DNA of 64,000 nucleotides from an uncultured Collinsella sp. (lineage in GTDB: Bacteria > Actinomycetota > Coriobacteriia > Coriobacteriales > Coriobacteriaceae), in assembly GCA_900544995.1 (NCBI GenBank), contig UQXC01000002.1, positions 1-64,000 on the forward strand. The letters are read 5' to 3'. Shown here piece after piece: positions 7,937 through 18,264 of this stretch (within the stretch, counting starts at the first letter, position 1; the number at the start of each line of letters is the position of its first letter). Position numbers and translations under genes: made by a program. The notes beneath the pieces are model-generated. The model did not search any database and was not told the DNA's origin. It saw nothing but the letters and a program-made list of their open reading frames with translations.

Positions 7937-9085
7937 TTAATCGAGAATGTCGTCGAGAGCGCTCTTAATACGATCGGTCACCGATTTCTTACCGGAAGCG
8001 ACTTCGTCGCCCATCTCATCGGCAAAAGCGCGGAGCAGCTCGCGCTGCTTGTTGGAAAGGTTCGTGGGAACGACCACGCGCAGCTGCACGATCAGTCGAC
8101 CGCGTGAGCCACCACCGCCGATGCGCGGCATGCCGAAGTTGTTGACGCTGACGGTGTCGCCATACTGCGTGCCAGCGGGGACGCACAGCTTGACGACCTC
8201 GTCGGGCATAATGCCCTCGACCTCGATCTCGCAGCCGAGCGCAGCCTGCGCAATCGAGATATCGCTCACGAGGTACAGGTCATCGCCGTTGCGCTTAAAA
8301 CGCTCGTGGTCGGCAACGCGCACGTTGACGATCAGGTCGCCCGAGGGCTCGCCGCGAAGGCCGGCCTCGCCAAAGCCGCTCACGCGCAGCTGACGACCGG
8401 TCGAAACGCCGGCAGGAATATCGATGTCGATCTTTTCGTGCGAAGGCGTGCGGCCCTGACCGTCGCAGGTCTCGCAGGGATGGTCGATGACCGTGCCCTC
8501 GCCGTGGCAGTCGGGGCAAGGCGAAGAGGACTGAACCTGGCCCAGGAACGAACGCTGGACCGTCGTGACATAGCCCGTGCCGTGGCAGCGGCTGCACTGC
8601 TTTTCCTGTGCACCCTCGGCCCTACCGGTGCCGTTGCAATCCTCGCAGGGGGCAAGGCGGTCATAGCTGATCGTCTTTTTGCAACCGAGCGCCGCCTCCT
8701 CAAGGGTCACCGAAAGGGAGATGGCCATATCGCGACCGCGACGACGCTCGCGGCGATTTCGGGCGCCACCGCCGGCACCGCCGCCAAAGAACGACGAGAA
8801 GAGGTCGTCCATGCCCATGCCGCCAAAGATATCGTTAATGTCGACGTAGCCCGAACCACCAGGGCCGTCGGCAGTGCCGTAACGGTCGTAGTTAGCACGC
8901 TTCTGCTCATCGGAAAGAACGGAATATGCCTCGTTGAGCTCTTTGAACTTGGCCTCGGCCTCGGGGTCGTCCGAAACGTCCGGGTGTACGGTACGGGCCT
9001 TCTTTAGAAACGCGCGCTTAATCGTCCGCGCGTCGGCATCCTTGTCGACGCCAAGCACCTCGTAGTAATCCCTATTTTCCGACAC
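7937..9085 (-). CDS. dnaJ: chaperone protein DnaJ
   Basis: This 382-residue type I DnaJ stimulates DnaK ATPase and delivers unfolded substrates. It has a J domain with HPD, a Gly-rich region (FFGGGAGGGARN), four zinc-finger repeats (CEDCNGTG, CSRCHGTG, CPDCHGEG, CETCDGQG) and complete C-terminal substrate-binding domains. The start is GTG at 9085 (VSENRDYYEVLG) with AAGGAT upstream. No dnaK or grpE is in the window. A second, altered dnaJ lies immediately upstream. Confidence 0.96.
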   Translation of the reverse strand: MSENRDYYEVLGVDKDADARTIKRAFLKKARTVHPDVSDDPEAEAKFKELNEAYSVLSDEQKRANYDRYGTADGPGGSGYVDINDIFGGMGMDDLFSSFFGGGAGGGARNRRERRRGRDMAISLSVTLEEAALGCKKTISYDRLAPCEDCNGTGRAEGAQEKQCSRCHGTGYVTTVQRSFLGQVQSSSPCPDCHGEGTVIDHPCETCDGQGRTPSHEKIDIDIPAGVSTGRQLRVSGFGEAGLRGEPSGDLIVNVRVADHERFKRNGDDLYLVSDISIAQAALGCEIEVEGIMPDEVVKLCVPAGTQYGDTVSVNNFGMPRIGGGGSRGRLIVQLRVVVPTNLSNKQRELLRAFADEMGDEVASGKKSVTDRIKSALDDILD

Positions 9086-9166
9086 GACCGAATCCTTCCG
9101 ACTTTCATTATTGTCACAGTGCGTCCTATACCCAAGCTGGGCCGGCCGCAAACAGAGGGTTTGATG

Positions 9167-10270
9167 TTATTGCATTGCGTAGGGCGAAAGCATGGCACGT
9201 TGCGAGCAGCTCGCAAACCAAACCGACACGAGCGCAAACATAAATCCGTTGGCAAAACCGTTGGCAAACTGCATTGCGCCGCGCTTCCACCACAGCAGGC
9301 TGCGGTGCAGCACGCCGTCCGAGAGCACCATGAACAGGCCCATGGCAAACGGAATAAAGCACATCACGGCAAAGGCCGAGAACACGCCCGAGATGGCCGA
9401 TAGCACCAAAAACGGCGCCACGATGCCCATCAGGTAAAAACCGGTACGAGCTTTGCCTTCCAAGCGCTCGGCTTCAACATGGGCGCGGCCGACCAGGTCG
9501 CCGCCCGCGGCACCGTTGGTGCCAGCATGCCCCATGCCGCTAATGCGGACCTCGTCGCCATCGTGCGTGCCGGCAGGAAACTCAATTGTCTGCTCGGAGG
9601 TCACACGGGTCCGCCCGCTGCCGCCGCAATCGGGGCAGGGGTCGGCGACGACCTTACCGGAACCGCCGCACTCGGGGCAGACTGACTGAAACGTGCCCGC
9701 ACCAAACAGGAAGGACAGGTCGACGTCGATGTGGCCGCGGCCGCCGCAGCTCGGGCAGGTATGGGCATGCTCGGAGGAGACAGAACCCGAGCCGCCGCAA
9801 TGTCCGCATGTATCGAAACGCGTGTAGCGGACGGTCTTGCGGGCACCGCCCTTGGCCTCCTTGGCGTCAAGTTTGATATCGACGACCACATTGGCGCCGT
9901 TCTCGGGATTGTAGGCAGCCTGGCCGCGACGCTGCTGGCCCCAGGCGCCACCAAAGGGAAAGCCGCCCTCAAAGGGATTGCCATAGCCTGTGTTGCCGGC
10001 GTAGCCGCCACCATAGGGCGAAGCCGTAGGAGCACCGGCAAAGGGATTGCCCGAGCGCATGGCGTCGTAGCGCGCACGTTTTTGCTCATCCGAAAGCACG
10101 GCGTAGGCCTCGGAAACCTCTTTAAACTTTTCCTCGGCATCCGGCTCTTTGTTGACGTCCGGATGGAGCTTGCGGGCCTTTTGCTGAAAGGCCTTTTGAA
10201 TATCACGCGAGGTGGCGTCCTTGGAGACACCCAGAATCTCGTAATAATCTTTTTCGTTCATCGTCGCCAT
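9167..10270 (-). CDS. membrane-anchored DnaJ-like protein
   Basis: This 367-residue J protein has an HPD motif at 36-38, a G/F region at about 72-118, and four zinc-finger repeats ([32 protein letters not shown]) at 155-218. Only the first part of a C-terminal peptide-binding domain follows. From about residue 275 it becomes hydrophobic, with probable membrane helices at 277-297, 299-318 and 335-355. The ATG at 10270 has AGGAGG nine bases upstream. It lies directly upstream of the canonical dnaJ. A role recruiting DnaK to the membrane is inferred. The J-domain call is certain. Confidence 0.85.
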   Translation of the reverse strand: MATMNEKDYYEILGVSKDATSRDIQKAFQQKARKLHPDVNKEPDAEEKFKEVSEAYAVLSDEQKRARYDAMRSGNPFAGAPTASPYGGGYAGNTGYGNPFEGGFPFGGAWGQQRRGQAAYNPENGANVVVDIKLDAKEAKGGARKTVRYTRFDTCGHCGGSGSVSSEHAHTCPSCGGRGHIDVDLSFLFGAGTFQSVCPECGGSGKVVADPCPDCGGSGRTRVTSEQTIEFPAGTHDGDEVRISGMGHAGTNGAAGGDLVGRAHVEAERLEGKARTGFYLMGIVAPFLVLSAISGVFSAFAVMCFIPFAMGLFMVLSDGVLHRSLLWWKRGAMQFANGFANGFMFALVSVWFASCSQRAMLSPYAMQ

Positions 10271-10328
10271 GCGCGGCAACCTCCTGCTCACAGCAGCGTA
10301 TATATTCCGGTAATTCTACCCGAGCGGC

Positions 10329-11561
10329 CTAAGCTAGATCCCAAAACAGCTCGAACAGAACATTTCCATCGAGCCAGCCCAAGTGTGTCGGCGCCAGACG
10401 AGCTCGAACATAGCCCGCGACGACATCTGCCGAAGTGAAAGGTCCCTCATGGACCCCGAGCGTCTCGGGCACCCAAGTGGCAAGACCCAATTCGAGCGCG
10501 CGATCGCAGGCAGCTGCCAGCTCATCGGCCGGGATGACACGAGCCGCGCGAACCAAAAGATCGGACGCGACACCGCGCGTCATGCGACAAGCAAGCATCA
10601 GGTCTTCGGCCGCAGCCTCGCGCTGCGACAGATATTCGGCCTCGAACGCCGTCGCGGCATCGTCGCGTTGCACCAAGCGCACGCGATAAGCATCGCCGCG
10701 AGCGGGCACGTCGGGAAACAGCCCGGCCAAGCGATCGAAATCCTCGGCGTCGAGCATACCGGCGGCAGAGCGACCCAAACCCAGATAGCCCCGTCCGGTC
10801 CAATAGGCAATGTTGTGGGCGCACTCATGTCCGTCGAGCGCGTAGCTTGCCACCTCATACGGGTGATAACCGGCCGCACCCAGACGCTCACGCGCCATGT
10901 CCATGCACACAGCCTGAAAATCTTCGTCGGGCTCGAGCGACTCGTCGTGACACGCCATGCGGTAGAGCGGCGTGCCCTCCTCGAGCGTGAGCGGGTACAC
11001 CGACACATGATGCGGCGCCGCCGCCAACACGCCCTCGAGCGTGCGCTGCCAGCTTACGGCGGTCTGCCCGGGAAGTCCGCACATCAGGTCGCAGGACACA
11101 TCGAGCCCGGCATCCCTGACCATCATGATGGCAGCGAGCGCCCGATTGGCATCGTGAATGCGGCCGATGGCGGTAAGTTCGGCGTTATCGAGCGTTTGCA
11201 CGCCCAGAGAGACGCGTGTGACACCAACCTTGGCGAGCGCAGCGGCAAGCTCGGCGGTCAACGACTCAGGATTGGCTTCGCAGGTAAACTCAACGGGGGC
11301 GCACCACGCACGAATACGCCGCGCCAGCTCCACCAGGCGCTCCCCCGCCAGCGACGGCGTACCGCCGCCAACATAGACGGTGCGGATCTGGTCGAGGGCC
11401 CCAGCCTTGCCAAAAGCATCGAGGCGCGCGTACAACTGCTCAAAATAGGCATCGAGCGCAGCGCTCAGGTCGCACGGAGCAAAACTGCGCGAGTCAAAGT
11501 CGCAGTACCGGCACTTTTGAGCGCAAAACGGCACGTGCACGTACAGCGCGGTAACGGCCAC
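10329..11561 (-). CDS. hemW: HemW-type radical SAM protein
   Basis: This 410-residue radical-SAM protein of the HemN/HemW family has the cluster motif CAQKCRYCDF (Cys13, Cys17, Cys20) and GGGTPSL. HemW proteins are haem chaperones, formerly misnamed coproporphyrinogen III oxidases. The N-terminal cysteine typical of true HemN, upstream of the cluster motif, is not seen. The start is GTG at 11561, two bases past the dus stop. Its position between lepA and dnaJ genes matches the usual lepA-hemW neighbourhood. Confidence 0.9.
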   Translation of the reverse strand: MAVTALYVHVPFCAQKCRYCDFDSRSFAPCDLSAALDAYFEQLYARLDAFGKAGALDQIRTVYVGGGTPSLAGERLVELARRIRAWCAPVEFTCEANPESLTAELAAALAKVGVTRVSLGVQTLDNAELTAIGRIHDANRALAAIMMVRDAGLDVSCDLMCGLPGQTAVSWQRTLEGVLAAAPHHVSVYPLTLEEGTPLYRMACHDESLEPDEDFQAVCMDMARERLGAAGYHPYEVASYALDGHECAHNIAYWTGRGYLGLGRSAAGMLDAEDFDRLAGLFPDVPARGDAYRVRLVQRDDAATAFEAEYLSQREAAAEDLMLACRMTRGVASDLLVRAARVIPADELAAACDRALELGLATWVPETLGVHEGPFTSADVVAGYVRARLAPTHLGWLDGNVLFELFWDLA

Positions 11562-11563
11562 CC

Positions 11564-12607
11564 TTAAGCCTCCAGCGGATGAGGGGGCACCGATTCGCCG
11601 GCGGCAAGTGCGGCCTCGCAGGCCACCACATCGCGCTCGATCTCATCGACCAGCACCATAAACTCCTCGTATGTGGAACAGCGCACCACATGGGCACGCC
11701 AAGCGGCGGCATGGGGCATGCCTTTTAAGTACCAGCTTGCGTACGTGCGGGCACGCGACATGAGCGGCAGAAGCTCGTGCGTCAGCGTTAGGTGTTCACG
11801 CAGGGCGTCCAGGCGCTCGACGGAGCTGCGCGCCGGCACCGGTATGCCATCGAGCGCAAGGGCGCGAGCATCACCGAACACCCAGGGATTACCGTAGATG
11901 CCGCGCGCGATAAACACCGCGCTGGCACCAGAACTGCGCAGATGCTCCGCGGCATCCTCGGCGCAGAACACATCGCCCGAACCAATCACGGGAATCTCGA
12001 CAGCATCTGCGACCTCATCGACGACAGACCAATCGGCCTGCCCCGTATAGAGCTGCGTGGCACAACGACCGTGCACGGCAACTGCGGAGGCGCCCGCCCC
12101 TTCGAGCATCTGGGCAAACGTTGCGGCATTACGGTCCTCGGCGTAAAAGCCCTTGCGGATCTTTACGGTCACGGGCACGTGAGCCGCGCCCACCGTGGCC
12201 TCGACGATCTTCTCGGCCAAATCGGGCGTGCGCATAAGGGCCGAGCCCTCGCCCTTGGTGACAACCTTGCGGGCAGGACAGGCCATGTTGATGTCGATGA
12301 GCGACAGGCGATCGCCAACGCGCTCCTCGACGGCGGCGACGGCGCTCGCAAACTGATCGGGCTTGGAGCCAAAGAGCTGCACGCAAATCTGCTGCTCCTC
12401 GTCGGCCGGTAGCACCAGGCGCCAGGTCTTGTTGCTGGCATAGGCAAGGCCCGCCACGCTCACCATCTCGCTGTAGGCAAGGTTGGCACCGCGGCGGCGG
12501 CACATGATGCGGTAGGCAGGGTCGGTCACGCCCGCCATGGGAGCCATAAGGAACGGCTGCTCGGCATAAGCGCCCAGCAGCCGCTTGCTGTATTCAGAAA
12601 GCGCCAT
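11564..12607 (-). CDS. dus: tRNA-dihydrouridine synthase
   Basis: This 347-residue FMN-dependent enzyme reduces uridines in the tRNA D-loop. It shows LMAPMAGVTDPAYR at the N-terminus and NMACPARKVVTKGEGSALM containing the catalytic cysteine. VKIRKGF, VHGRCATQLYTG and VIGSGDVF belong to the TIM barrel. The protein most resembles the DusB branch common in Gram-positives. The ATG is at 12607 and the gene follows lepA by 4 nt, so it is likely in one transcript with lepA and hemW. Confidence 0.93.
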   Translation of the reverse strand: MALSEYSKRLLGAYAEQPFLMAPMAGVTDPAYRIMCRRRGANLAYSEMVSVAGLAYASNKTWRLVLPADEEQQICVQLFGSKPDQFASAVAAVEERVGDRLSLIDINMACPARKVVTKGEGSALMRTPDLAEKIVEATVGAAHVPVTVKIRKGFYAEDRNAATFAQMLEGAGASAVAVHGRCATQLYTGQADWSVVDEVADAVEIPVIGSGDVFCAEDAAEHLRSSGASAVFIARGIYGNPWVFGDARALALDGIPVPARSSVERLDALREHLTLTHELLPLMSRARTYASWYLKGMPHAAAWRAHVVRCSTYEEFMVLVDEIERDVVACEAALAAGESVPPHPLEA

Positions 12608-12611
12608 AGAC

Positions 12612-14423
12612 CTACTCGTCCACCTTGAGGATCGCCATAAAGGCCTCCTGCGGGACCTCGACCGATCCGATGGCCTTCATGCGCTTCTTGCCCTCTTTCT
12701 GCTTCTCGAGCAGCTTGCGCTTACGCGAGATATCGCCGCCGTAGCACTTGGCAAGCACGTCCTTGCGACGCGCTTTGACGGTGGAACGGGCAATGATCTT
12801 GTTGCCGATAGCACCCTGGATGGGCACCTCGAACAGCTGACGCGGGATGATCTCCTTAAGTTTGTCGCACAGACCACGGGCCAGGCCATAAGCCTTGTCC
12901 TTATGGACGATAAACGACAGCGCGTCCACCTCGTCGCCCGAAAGCAAGATATCGAGCTTCACAAGCTCGGAGGGACGGTACTCGTTGAACTCGTAGTCGA
13001 GCGAGGCATAGCCCTTGGTACGGCTCTTAAGCTGGTCAAAGAAGTCCAAGATGAGCTCGGCGAGCGGCATATCGAAGCGCATCTCGACCGATTTGCTCGT
13101 CAGGTGGATCATGTCGGTCGTAACGCCGCGGTGCTCGATAGCGAGCTGCATGACGGCACCCGTGTACTCAGGCGGGCAGATGATCTTTGCCTTGAGGTAG
13201 GGTTCCTCGATACGCTCGATGCGCGTGGCCTCGGGCAGATCCTGCGGGCTGCGGACATCAATCATCTCGCCGTCAGTCTTGTAGACGTGATAGTCCACCG
13301 AAGGGCTCGTGGCAATGAGGTCAAGATTGAACTCACGCTCCAGGCGCTCCTTAACGACCTCCATATGCAGCAGGCCCAAGAAGCCCACGCGGAAACCAAA
13401 GCCGAGCGCCACCGAGGTCTCGGGCTCCCACACCAACGACGGGTCGTTGACGTGCAGCTTATCGAGCGCGTCACGCAGGTTCTCGTAGTCCTTGTTATCG
13501 ATCGGGAACAGGCCCGTATAGACCATGGGCTTGGCCTCGCGGTAGCCGGGAAGCGGATCGGGGCAGGGATTCGACGCCCACGTGAGGGTATCGCCCACGC
13601 GAACGGCCTCGGGGTCCTTCAGGCCCGTGACCACGTAACCGACCTCGCCGACCGTCAGCGCGTCAACCGGAGTCTCGGCGGGACGCTTGACGCCCACGCC
13701 ATCGACCAAAAAGTCGCCCTTTGCCTGCATCATGCGCAGGGTATCGCCCTTTTTGATGGAGCCGTCAAAGATGCGCACCGTGGCGACGACGCCACGATAC
13801 TCGTCGAAGTATGAATCCAGAATGAGTGCCTTAAGCGGTGCATTCGCATCGCCCTTGGGCGGAGAGATCAAAAAGACAATGGACTCCAGCAAATCGTGGA
13901 TGCCCTCACCGGTCTTGCCCGATACGCATACGGCATCGTCGGCAGGGATCGCCAAGTCATCCTCTATCTCGGTCTTAACCTCGTCGGGATGAGCCGAGGG
14001 CAGGTCGATCTTGTTGATGGCCGGCACAATGTCCAGATTGGCGTTCATGGCAAGCGTCGCGTTGGAGACGGTCTGTGCCTCGACGCCCTGCGTGGCGTCG
14101 ACAACGAGCACCGCGCCCTCACAGGCTGCCAGCGAGCGCGAGACCTCATAGGTAAAGTCCACGTGGCCCGGCGTATCGATCAGATTGAACTGATACGTCT
14201 CGCCATCGTCGGCGTCATAGGACACGCGAACGGCATTGGACTTGATCGTGATGCCGCGCTCGCGCTCGATATCCATGGTGTCGAGCAGCTGCGACTCCAT
14301 GTCGCGCTCGTCGACGGTATGGGTGAGCTCGAGAATGCGGTCACTGATCGTGGACTTGCCATGGTCGATGTGCGCAACAATCGAGAAGTTGCGGATGTGG
14401 GAAATGTCAATTGAAGTATTCAT
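12612..14423 (-). CDS. lepA: elongation factor 4 (LepA)
   Basis: This 603-residue translational GTPase is implicated in initiation and back-translocation of ribosomes. The G domain begins [16 protein letters not shown], with DTPGHVDF and NKIDLP. The LepA-specific C-terminus ([23 protein letters not shown] to [16 protein letters not shown]) is intact. The ATG at 14423 (MNTSIDISH) was chosen over an upstream extension because it begins at the conserved N-terminus. A terminator separates it from rpsT upstream. Confidence 0.98.
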   Translation of the reverse strand: MNTSIDISHIRNFSIVAHIDHGKSTISDRILELTHTVDERDMESQLLDTMDIERERGITIKSNAVRVSYDADDGETYQFNLIDTPGHVDFTYEVSRSLAACEGAVLVVDATQGVEAQTVSNATLAMNANLDIVPAINKIDLPSAHPDEVKTEIEDDLAIPADDAVCVSGKTGEGIHDLLESIVFLISPPKGDANAPLKALILDSYFDEYRGVVATVRIFDGSIKKGDTLRMMQAKGDFLVDGVGVKRPAETPVDALTVGEVGYVVTGLKDPEAVRVGDTLTWASNPCPDPLPGYREAKPMVYTGLFPIDNKDYENLRDALDKLHVNDPSLVWEPETSVALGFGFRVGFLGLLHMEVVKERLEREFNLDLIATSPSVDYHVYKTDGEMIDVRSPQDLPEATRIERIEEPYLKAKIICPPEYTGAVMQLAIEHRGVTTDMIHLTSKSVEMRFDMPLAELILDFFDQLKSRTKGYASLDYEFNEYRPSELVKLDILLSGDEVDALSFIVHKDKAYGLARGLCDKLKEIIPRQLFEVPIQGAIGNKIIARSTVKARRKDVLAKCYGGDISRKRKLLEKQKEGKKRMKAIGSVEVPQEAFMAILKVDE

Positions 14424-14447
14424 GCGGACTATCTTACCCGAGCGGTA

Positions 14448-14485
14448 CAAAAAATGGAGCCTGTTCCATAAAACAGGCTCCATTT
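14448..14485 (-). terminator. rho-independent terminator of rpsT
   Basis: On the minus strand a stem of about 13 bp (AATGGAGCCTGTT paired with AACAGGCTCCATT) ends in a run of six T. It lies 35 nt beyond the rpsT stop and upstream of lepA. Confidence 0.85.
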
Positions 14486-14519
14486 ATGCGCGTAATCTGT
14501 GTGGCGTGAAATTTACAAC

Positions 14520-14786
14520 TTAAGCGTTGATGCTGTTCACGAGCTTGGCAAGACCGGACTTGCGGTTGGAAGCCTGGTTCTTGTGGATAACATGCTTGGC
14601 GGCAGCCATGTCGAGACGCTTGGTGACGGTCTTGAGGGCAGCCTGGGCCTTCTCGGCGTCGCCCTCGGCGACGGCGGACTGGACGTGCTTGGTCAGCGTC
14701 TTGAGCTCGGACTTGACAGCCTTGTTACGCATGCGAGCTGCCTCATTGGTGCGGATACGCTTCTTCTGAGACTTGATGTTTGCCAC
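14520..14786 (-). CDS. rpsT: 30S ribosomal protein S20
   Basis: This 88-residue S20 binds 16S rRNA. The sequence [29 protein letters not shown] and the C-terminal [25 protein letters not shown] are characteristic. The start is GTG at 14786, with AAGGA nine bases upstream. It is a single-gene unit with its own extended -10 promoter and terminator. Confidence 0.97.
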   Translation of the reverse strand: MANIKSQKKRIRTNEAARMRNKAVKSELKTLTKHVQSAVAEGDAEKAQAALKTVTKRLDMAAAKHVIHKNQASNRKSGLAKLVNSINA

Positions 14787-14861
14787 TTCTGGAGTTCCTT
14801 TCGAGTTCCTTGCAAAAAATGTATGACACCTCTGAGACACGGTGAGGTCATGCAAGCGCCT

Positions 14862-14870
14862 ACTATAGCA
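14862..14870 (-). promoter_or_regulatory. extended -10 promoter of rpsT
   Basis: Minus-strand TGCTATAGT lies about 75 nt upstream of the rpsT GTG. A convincing -35 at 17 nt is not visible. Confidence 0.6.
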
Positions 14871-14916
14871 CGCTCCCCCTCAAAGGGATAGAACGAATTT
14901 GTCAAATAGGCAGGTA

Positions 14917-15882
14917 TCAACACGATTTTCTCAAGATGTTCGTAATCCAGAGCAAAAGCGCGGTCTGAGAATCGGCCGAACCCTTGAGCGCGAGCTCCAC
15001 ATCAACGGCACCCTCGAGCGCTGCGACGAGCTCTGCCATCGAAAAGCGACGTGCCCAGGTCAGGTGATTCTTGACCTGCCAGGACTGGAGTTTGAGCGTT
15101 GCGGCCAGCTCACGACCCTGTCCGCGCGCATCGAGCGCCTTGGCAACGATAAGCTCGCGAATGCGGCCGCACAACAATGTGTACGTCCACACGTAGCTCT
15201 TGGCGGGCAGTAGATTGAAAAGCTCGAGTGAGCGGCGCATGTCACGTGCCGAGACCGCATTGAGAAAGTCCCAGGGCTGGACTTCGGCCGTGCGCACGAT
15301 CCAGCGTTCCACATCGGCAAGCTCAATCTGAGGCGCCTCAACCATTTGGGCAAGCTTAGCCAAGTCGTTATCGAGCATGCGAGTGTTTTCACCCGAACGC
15401 GAGACAAGTTCCTCGGCGGCCGCCGTCGAGATCGACTTGCCATGCTGCGTCGCCATCTGCTGCACGCGGCGCGGAAGCTCCCAGCGCTTGGTGCCGGAGC
15501 AATCGATCACGGCCTTCTTGTCAATCTTGGCGATTGCCTTGTACAGGCGCGTGTTCTTGGCAAGCGAATCGGCGATTATGAGGCAAACCGTTGTGGGGCT
15601 GGGACTCGCCAGATACTCGACGAGCGGCTCCGAGACCGCCTTGGCGAGCTTTGAGCAGCCATCAAGGATTACCAGGCGAAACTCGCTGCCCATCGGAAAG
15701 GTGTTAAGCGATCCGATAATCGACTCGATATCGGGGTCCTTGGTCATGTCGCGCTCGTCGAGGTTGAACTCGACCATACCCGACTTTTCCAGACGCGCTT
15801 TCATACGCGAGACGGCGTGATCGCGCTTGACTCCGTCGGTACCAACGATCAGATATGCCGGCAGCAGACCGGTTTCGGACAT
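14917..15882 (-). CDS. holA: DNA polymerase III delta subunit
   Basis: This 321-residue clamp-loader delta subunit opens the beta clamp during replication. The protein shows the YLIVGTDGVKRDHAVSRMKARL start, SEFRLVILDGCSKL and the C-terminal helical collar region. The ATG at 15882 has CGGGAGGGGAGCG upstream. It follows comEC, and the comEA-comEC-holA order is common in Gram-positives, so these probably share a transcript. Confidence 0.92.
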   Translation of the reverse strand: MSETGLLPAYLIVGTDGVKRDHAVSRMKARLEKSGMVEFNLDERDMTKDPDIESIIGSLNTFPMGSEFRLVILDGCSKLAKAVSEPLVEYLASPSPTTVCLIIADSLAKNTRLYKAIAKIDKKAVIDCSGTKRWELPRRVQQMATQHGKSISTAAAEELVSRSGENTRMLDNDLAKLAQMVEAPQIELADVERWIVRTAEVQPWDFLNAVSARDMRRSLELFNLLPAKSYVWTYTLLCGRIRELIVAKALDARGQGRELAATLKLQSWQVKNHLTWARRFSMAELVAALEGAVDVELALKGSADSQTALLLWITNILRKSC

Positions 15883-15960
15883 TGCGCTCCCCTCCCGCAG
15901 GCCTTCGTATTCGCTCCGTGCCATTCTAGCCCAGGGGCCCACCACACGCCAACGACGTCG

Positions 15961-18264
15961 TCACGGTCGCTGGCATCGCATCGCAAAGCCATTCGCAGTC
16001 GGCGTGACGGTAATGTCGCCGTGTTCGATCGTGCACGCGAACACGCCGCCCGCTTCCTTAACGGCATCGATGCAGGCGTCGGACGGATGGCCGTATCGAT
16101 TCCCCTCGCCCGCGCTCGCGAGGGAAAGCTCGGGCTTCAGGACGTCCAGCAACTCACCATCGACTGAAACCTTAGAGCCGTGATGCCCAAGTTTAAGGAC
16201 ATCGATATCCCCCACCTCCTGCACGAATTCCCGTTCTTGGTCGAGCTCGGCATCGCCGGTGAGGAGCATACGCAGGCCCTTGCCTTCCTGAATATAAGAG
16301 AGCAGCAGGACAAGCGAGTCCTCATTTCCCTCGCCATCCACGGACTCGAATGGCCACATCACGCGGGCGCAAAATGAGCCGATGTCGACTGTATCCCCAC
16401 GGCGCACCTGCCGATACTCCACGCCAGGTCGGTTCAACACCTCGGCAGGAGCATCCTCCAGCGCATCAGCCGCCACGGCAATCGTTCCGACCGAAAACTG
16501 TTCGAGCACGGCAGGCAGACCACCCCAGTGGTCCTCATCCCAATGCGTCACAAAGACGGCATCGATATGGTGCACGTTATTGCGGACCAACGCCGCCACC
16601 ACGCGCTCGTCGAGCCCGCAGTCGACGAGTGCTACTGCGCCGCCCTGGCGGATAAGAATCGCATCGGCCTGGCCCACATCGAGCACCGTCACCGAAGGCG
16701 GAGCGAATCGATCCCAGTAGACGTACGGAATCGCAGCCAAAAGCACCAGGCATGCAAGCCCCACCGCCATAGGACGTGCACGGGGACGCGGCCACCGGAC
16801 AAGCAGAACCGCCAGCAAACACGGCACTAGGTAAATCCACATGCTATCGGGCGGCACGCTCACGGATGCACCCGGCACGGCGGCAAACAGCTGCTCGAAA
16901 AACAGCGTGCAACGGGCGGCAATCATGGGCACAACGAGCGCCCAAGTCCGCAACGGTCCCACGAGCGAAAAGGGAACCAGCACGATGGACAAAGCAAGCA
17001 GTACGCTCACCACCGGACCGATGACCGCATTTGCCAACGGAGCAATGAGCGAGAACGTACCGAATGCAGGAATGGTAATGGGAAGTGTCGCCAGTTGCGA
17101 GCACAGCGTGACGGAAAGCATGCTGGCAACGCCCGATGGCACACCCAGTTCACCCAAAGCGTAGGTCGCATAGGGGCAAAAGCACAGAATGGCTAAGACG
17201 CTGGCACATGAAAGCTGAAAGCCCATCTCGAACAGCACCGTCGGCCGCAGTAGCACAAAGATGGACATGGTTACGAAGAGTGCCGATGCGCCGTGCCGGC
17301 GACGCCCCGCGCCGTTTACGACAAGCGTCGCGAACACCATGCAGCACGCGCGCACGGCCGAGGGAGACGCGCCCGTAAAGGCAGCGTAGCCAACAAGCGT
17401 TATCGCCAATATCGCCCGCTGAAGACCACGTGAGCACCGAGTCTTTTGCAATACACCCTCGATTACAAACCCCACGATAGCCAAATGGCTGCCCGAGACG
17501 GCAATAAGATGCGCCGTTCCCGTCACCGAAAACCAGTCGCCCGCCGGCTGGGCGCGCAGCTCGGCCGAACGACCGCAGACGACACCGGCTATGAGCGCAC
17601 GCGCCGGGTCGGTCGCAGGCGCGATGGACGCAAGCAGCCCATTTCGCAGCCGAAGCAGCGGCCCCGGAGAGCCCTCATCGACCGGCACAATCCGAACGGC
17701 TTGAACCTTGCGCACCTCGCCTCGGAGCACGCGCGATCGTCCATATGCATCGTTCTCAAAACGTGAAACGCGACCGATAACACGCACGTGCGCCCCGACC
17801 TTGAGCTCGCGGTCACACGATAGGCGAACCGCTGCCAAGTTCTTACCGTCCGCGCGTGCCTCGCAGGTATAGGAATACACGTCGTCGTTTAGTGATGGAT
17901 CACCCTGCACGACAAACTCGAGGCCGCTTGCCGCTCGACCGTCGAGCGCCTTCGAGGCGCTGAGCGCGCCCACAGCCCACCACGCCGAGACGACCGCTCC
18001 CGCCACGAGACCGACGGACGCGGCATACAGCCACCGCTTCCAAGGGGCAAGCCGCGCACAAGATTGAGCCAGCACAACGAAGACCGCCGCCGCAACGGGA
18101 ATGGCCCATAGCGGCCCGACCGCCGGCACCTGCTCCCTCAGCAGCGCATCAGCGGCCACGTTGAGCACCAAGGCACAGCTCACGCACATGCCGGCACACA
18201 GGGCCATCGTCCACGGCATCAATGGGCGCGGTGGCATCCCATGCTCGCGCTCGGTCGCACTCAT
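15961..18264 (-). CDS. comEC: ComEC/Rec2 DNA uptake channel
   Basis: This 767-residue polytopic membrane protein passes single-stranded DNA across the membrane in natural transformation. The N-terminal half carries an OB-like soluble region, then the competence domain with many hydrophobic helices and the GVVCGRSAEL and AVSGSHLAIVG signatures. A C-terminal metallo-beta-lactamase domain (VTHWDEDHWGGL) resembles a nuclease. The ATG at 18264 overlaps the comEA stop as ATGA. The length and both domains are complete, so it looks functional. Confidence 0.93.
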   Translation of the reverse strand: MSATEREHGMPPRPLMPWTMALCAGMCVSCALVLNVAADALLREQVPAVGPLWAIPVAAAVFVVLAQSCARLAPWKRWLYAASVGLVAGAVVSAWWAVGALSASKALDGRAASGLEFVVQGDPSLNDDVYSYTCEARADGKNLAAVRLSCDRELKVGAHVRVIGRVSRFENDAYGRSRVLRGEVRKVQAVRIVPVDEGSPGPLLRLRNGLLASIAPATDPARALIAGVVCGRSAELRAQPAGDWFSVTGTAHLIAVSGSHLAIVGFVIEGVLQKTRCSRGLQRAILAITLVGYAAFTGASPSAVRACCMVFATLVVNGAGRRRHGASALFVTMSIFVLLRPTVLFEMGFQLSCASVLAILCFCPYATYALGELGVPSGVASMLSVTLCSQLATLPITIPAFGTFSLIAPLANAVIGPVVSVLLALSIVLVPFSLVGPLRTWALVVPMIAARCTLFFEQLFAAVPGASVSVPPDSMWIYLVPCLLAVLLVRWPRPRARPMAVGLACLVLLAAIPYVYWDRFAPPSVTVLDVGQADAILIRQGGAVALVDCGLDERVVAALVRNNVHHIDAVFVTHWDEDHWGGLPAVLEQFSVGTIAVAADALEDAPAEVLNRPGVEYRQVRRGDTVDIGSFCARVMWPFESVDGEGNEDSLVLLLSYIQEGKGLRMLLTGDAELDQEREFVQEVGDIDVLKLGHHGSKVSVDGELLDVLKPELSLASAGEGNRYGHPSDACIDAVKEAGGVFACTIEHGDITVTPTANGFAMRCQRP

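Noticed and set aside
10329..11561. oxygen-independent coproporphyrinogen III oxidase HemN
   Set aside because: The extra N-terminal cysteine and length of true HemN are not seen. The lepA neighbourhood indicates HemW.
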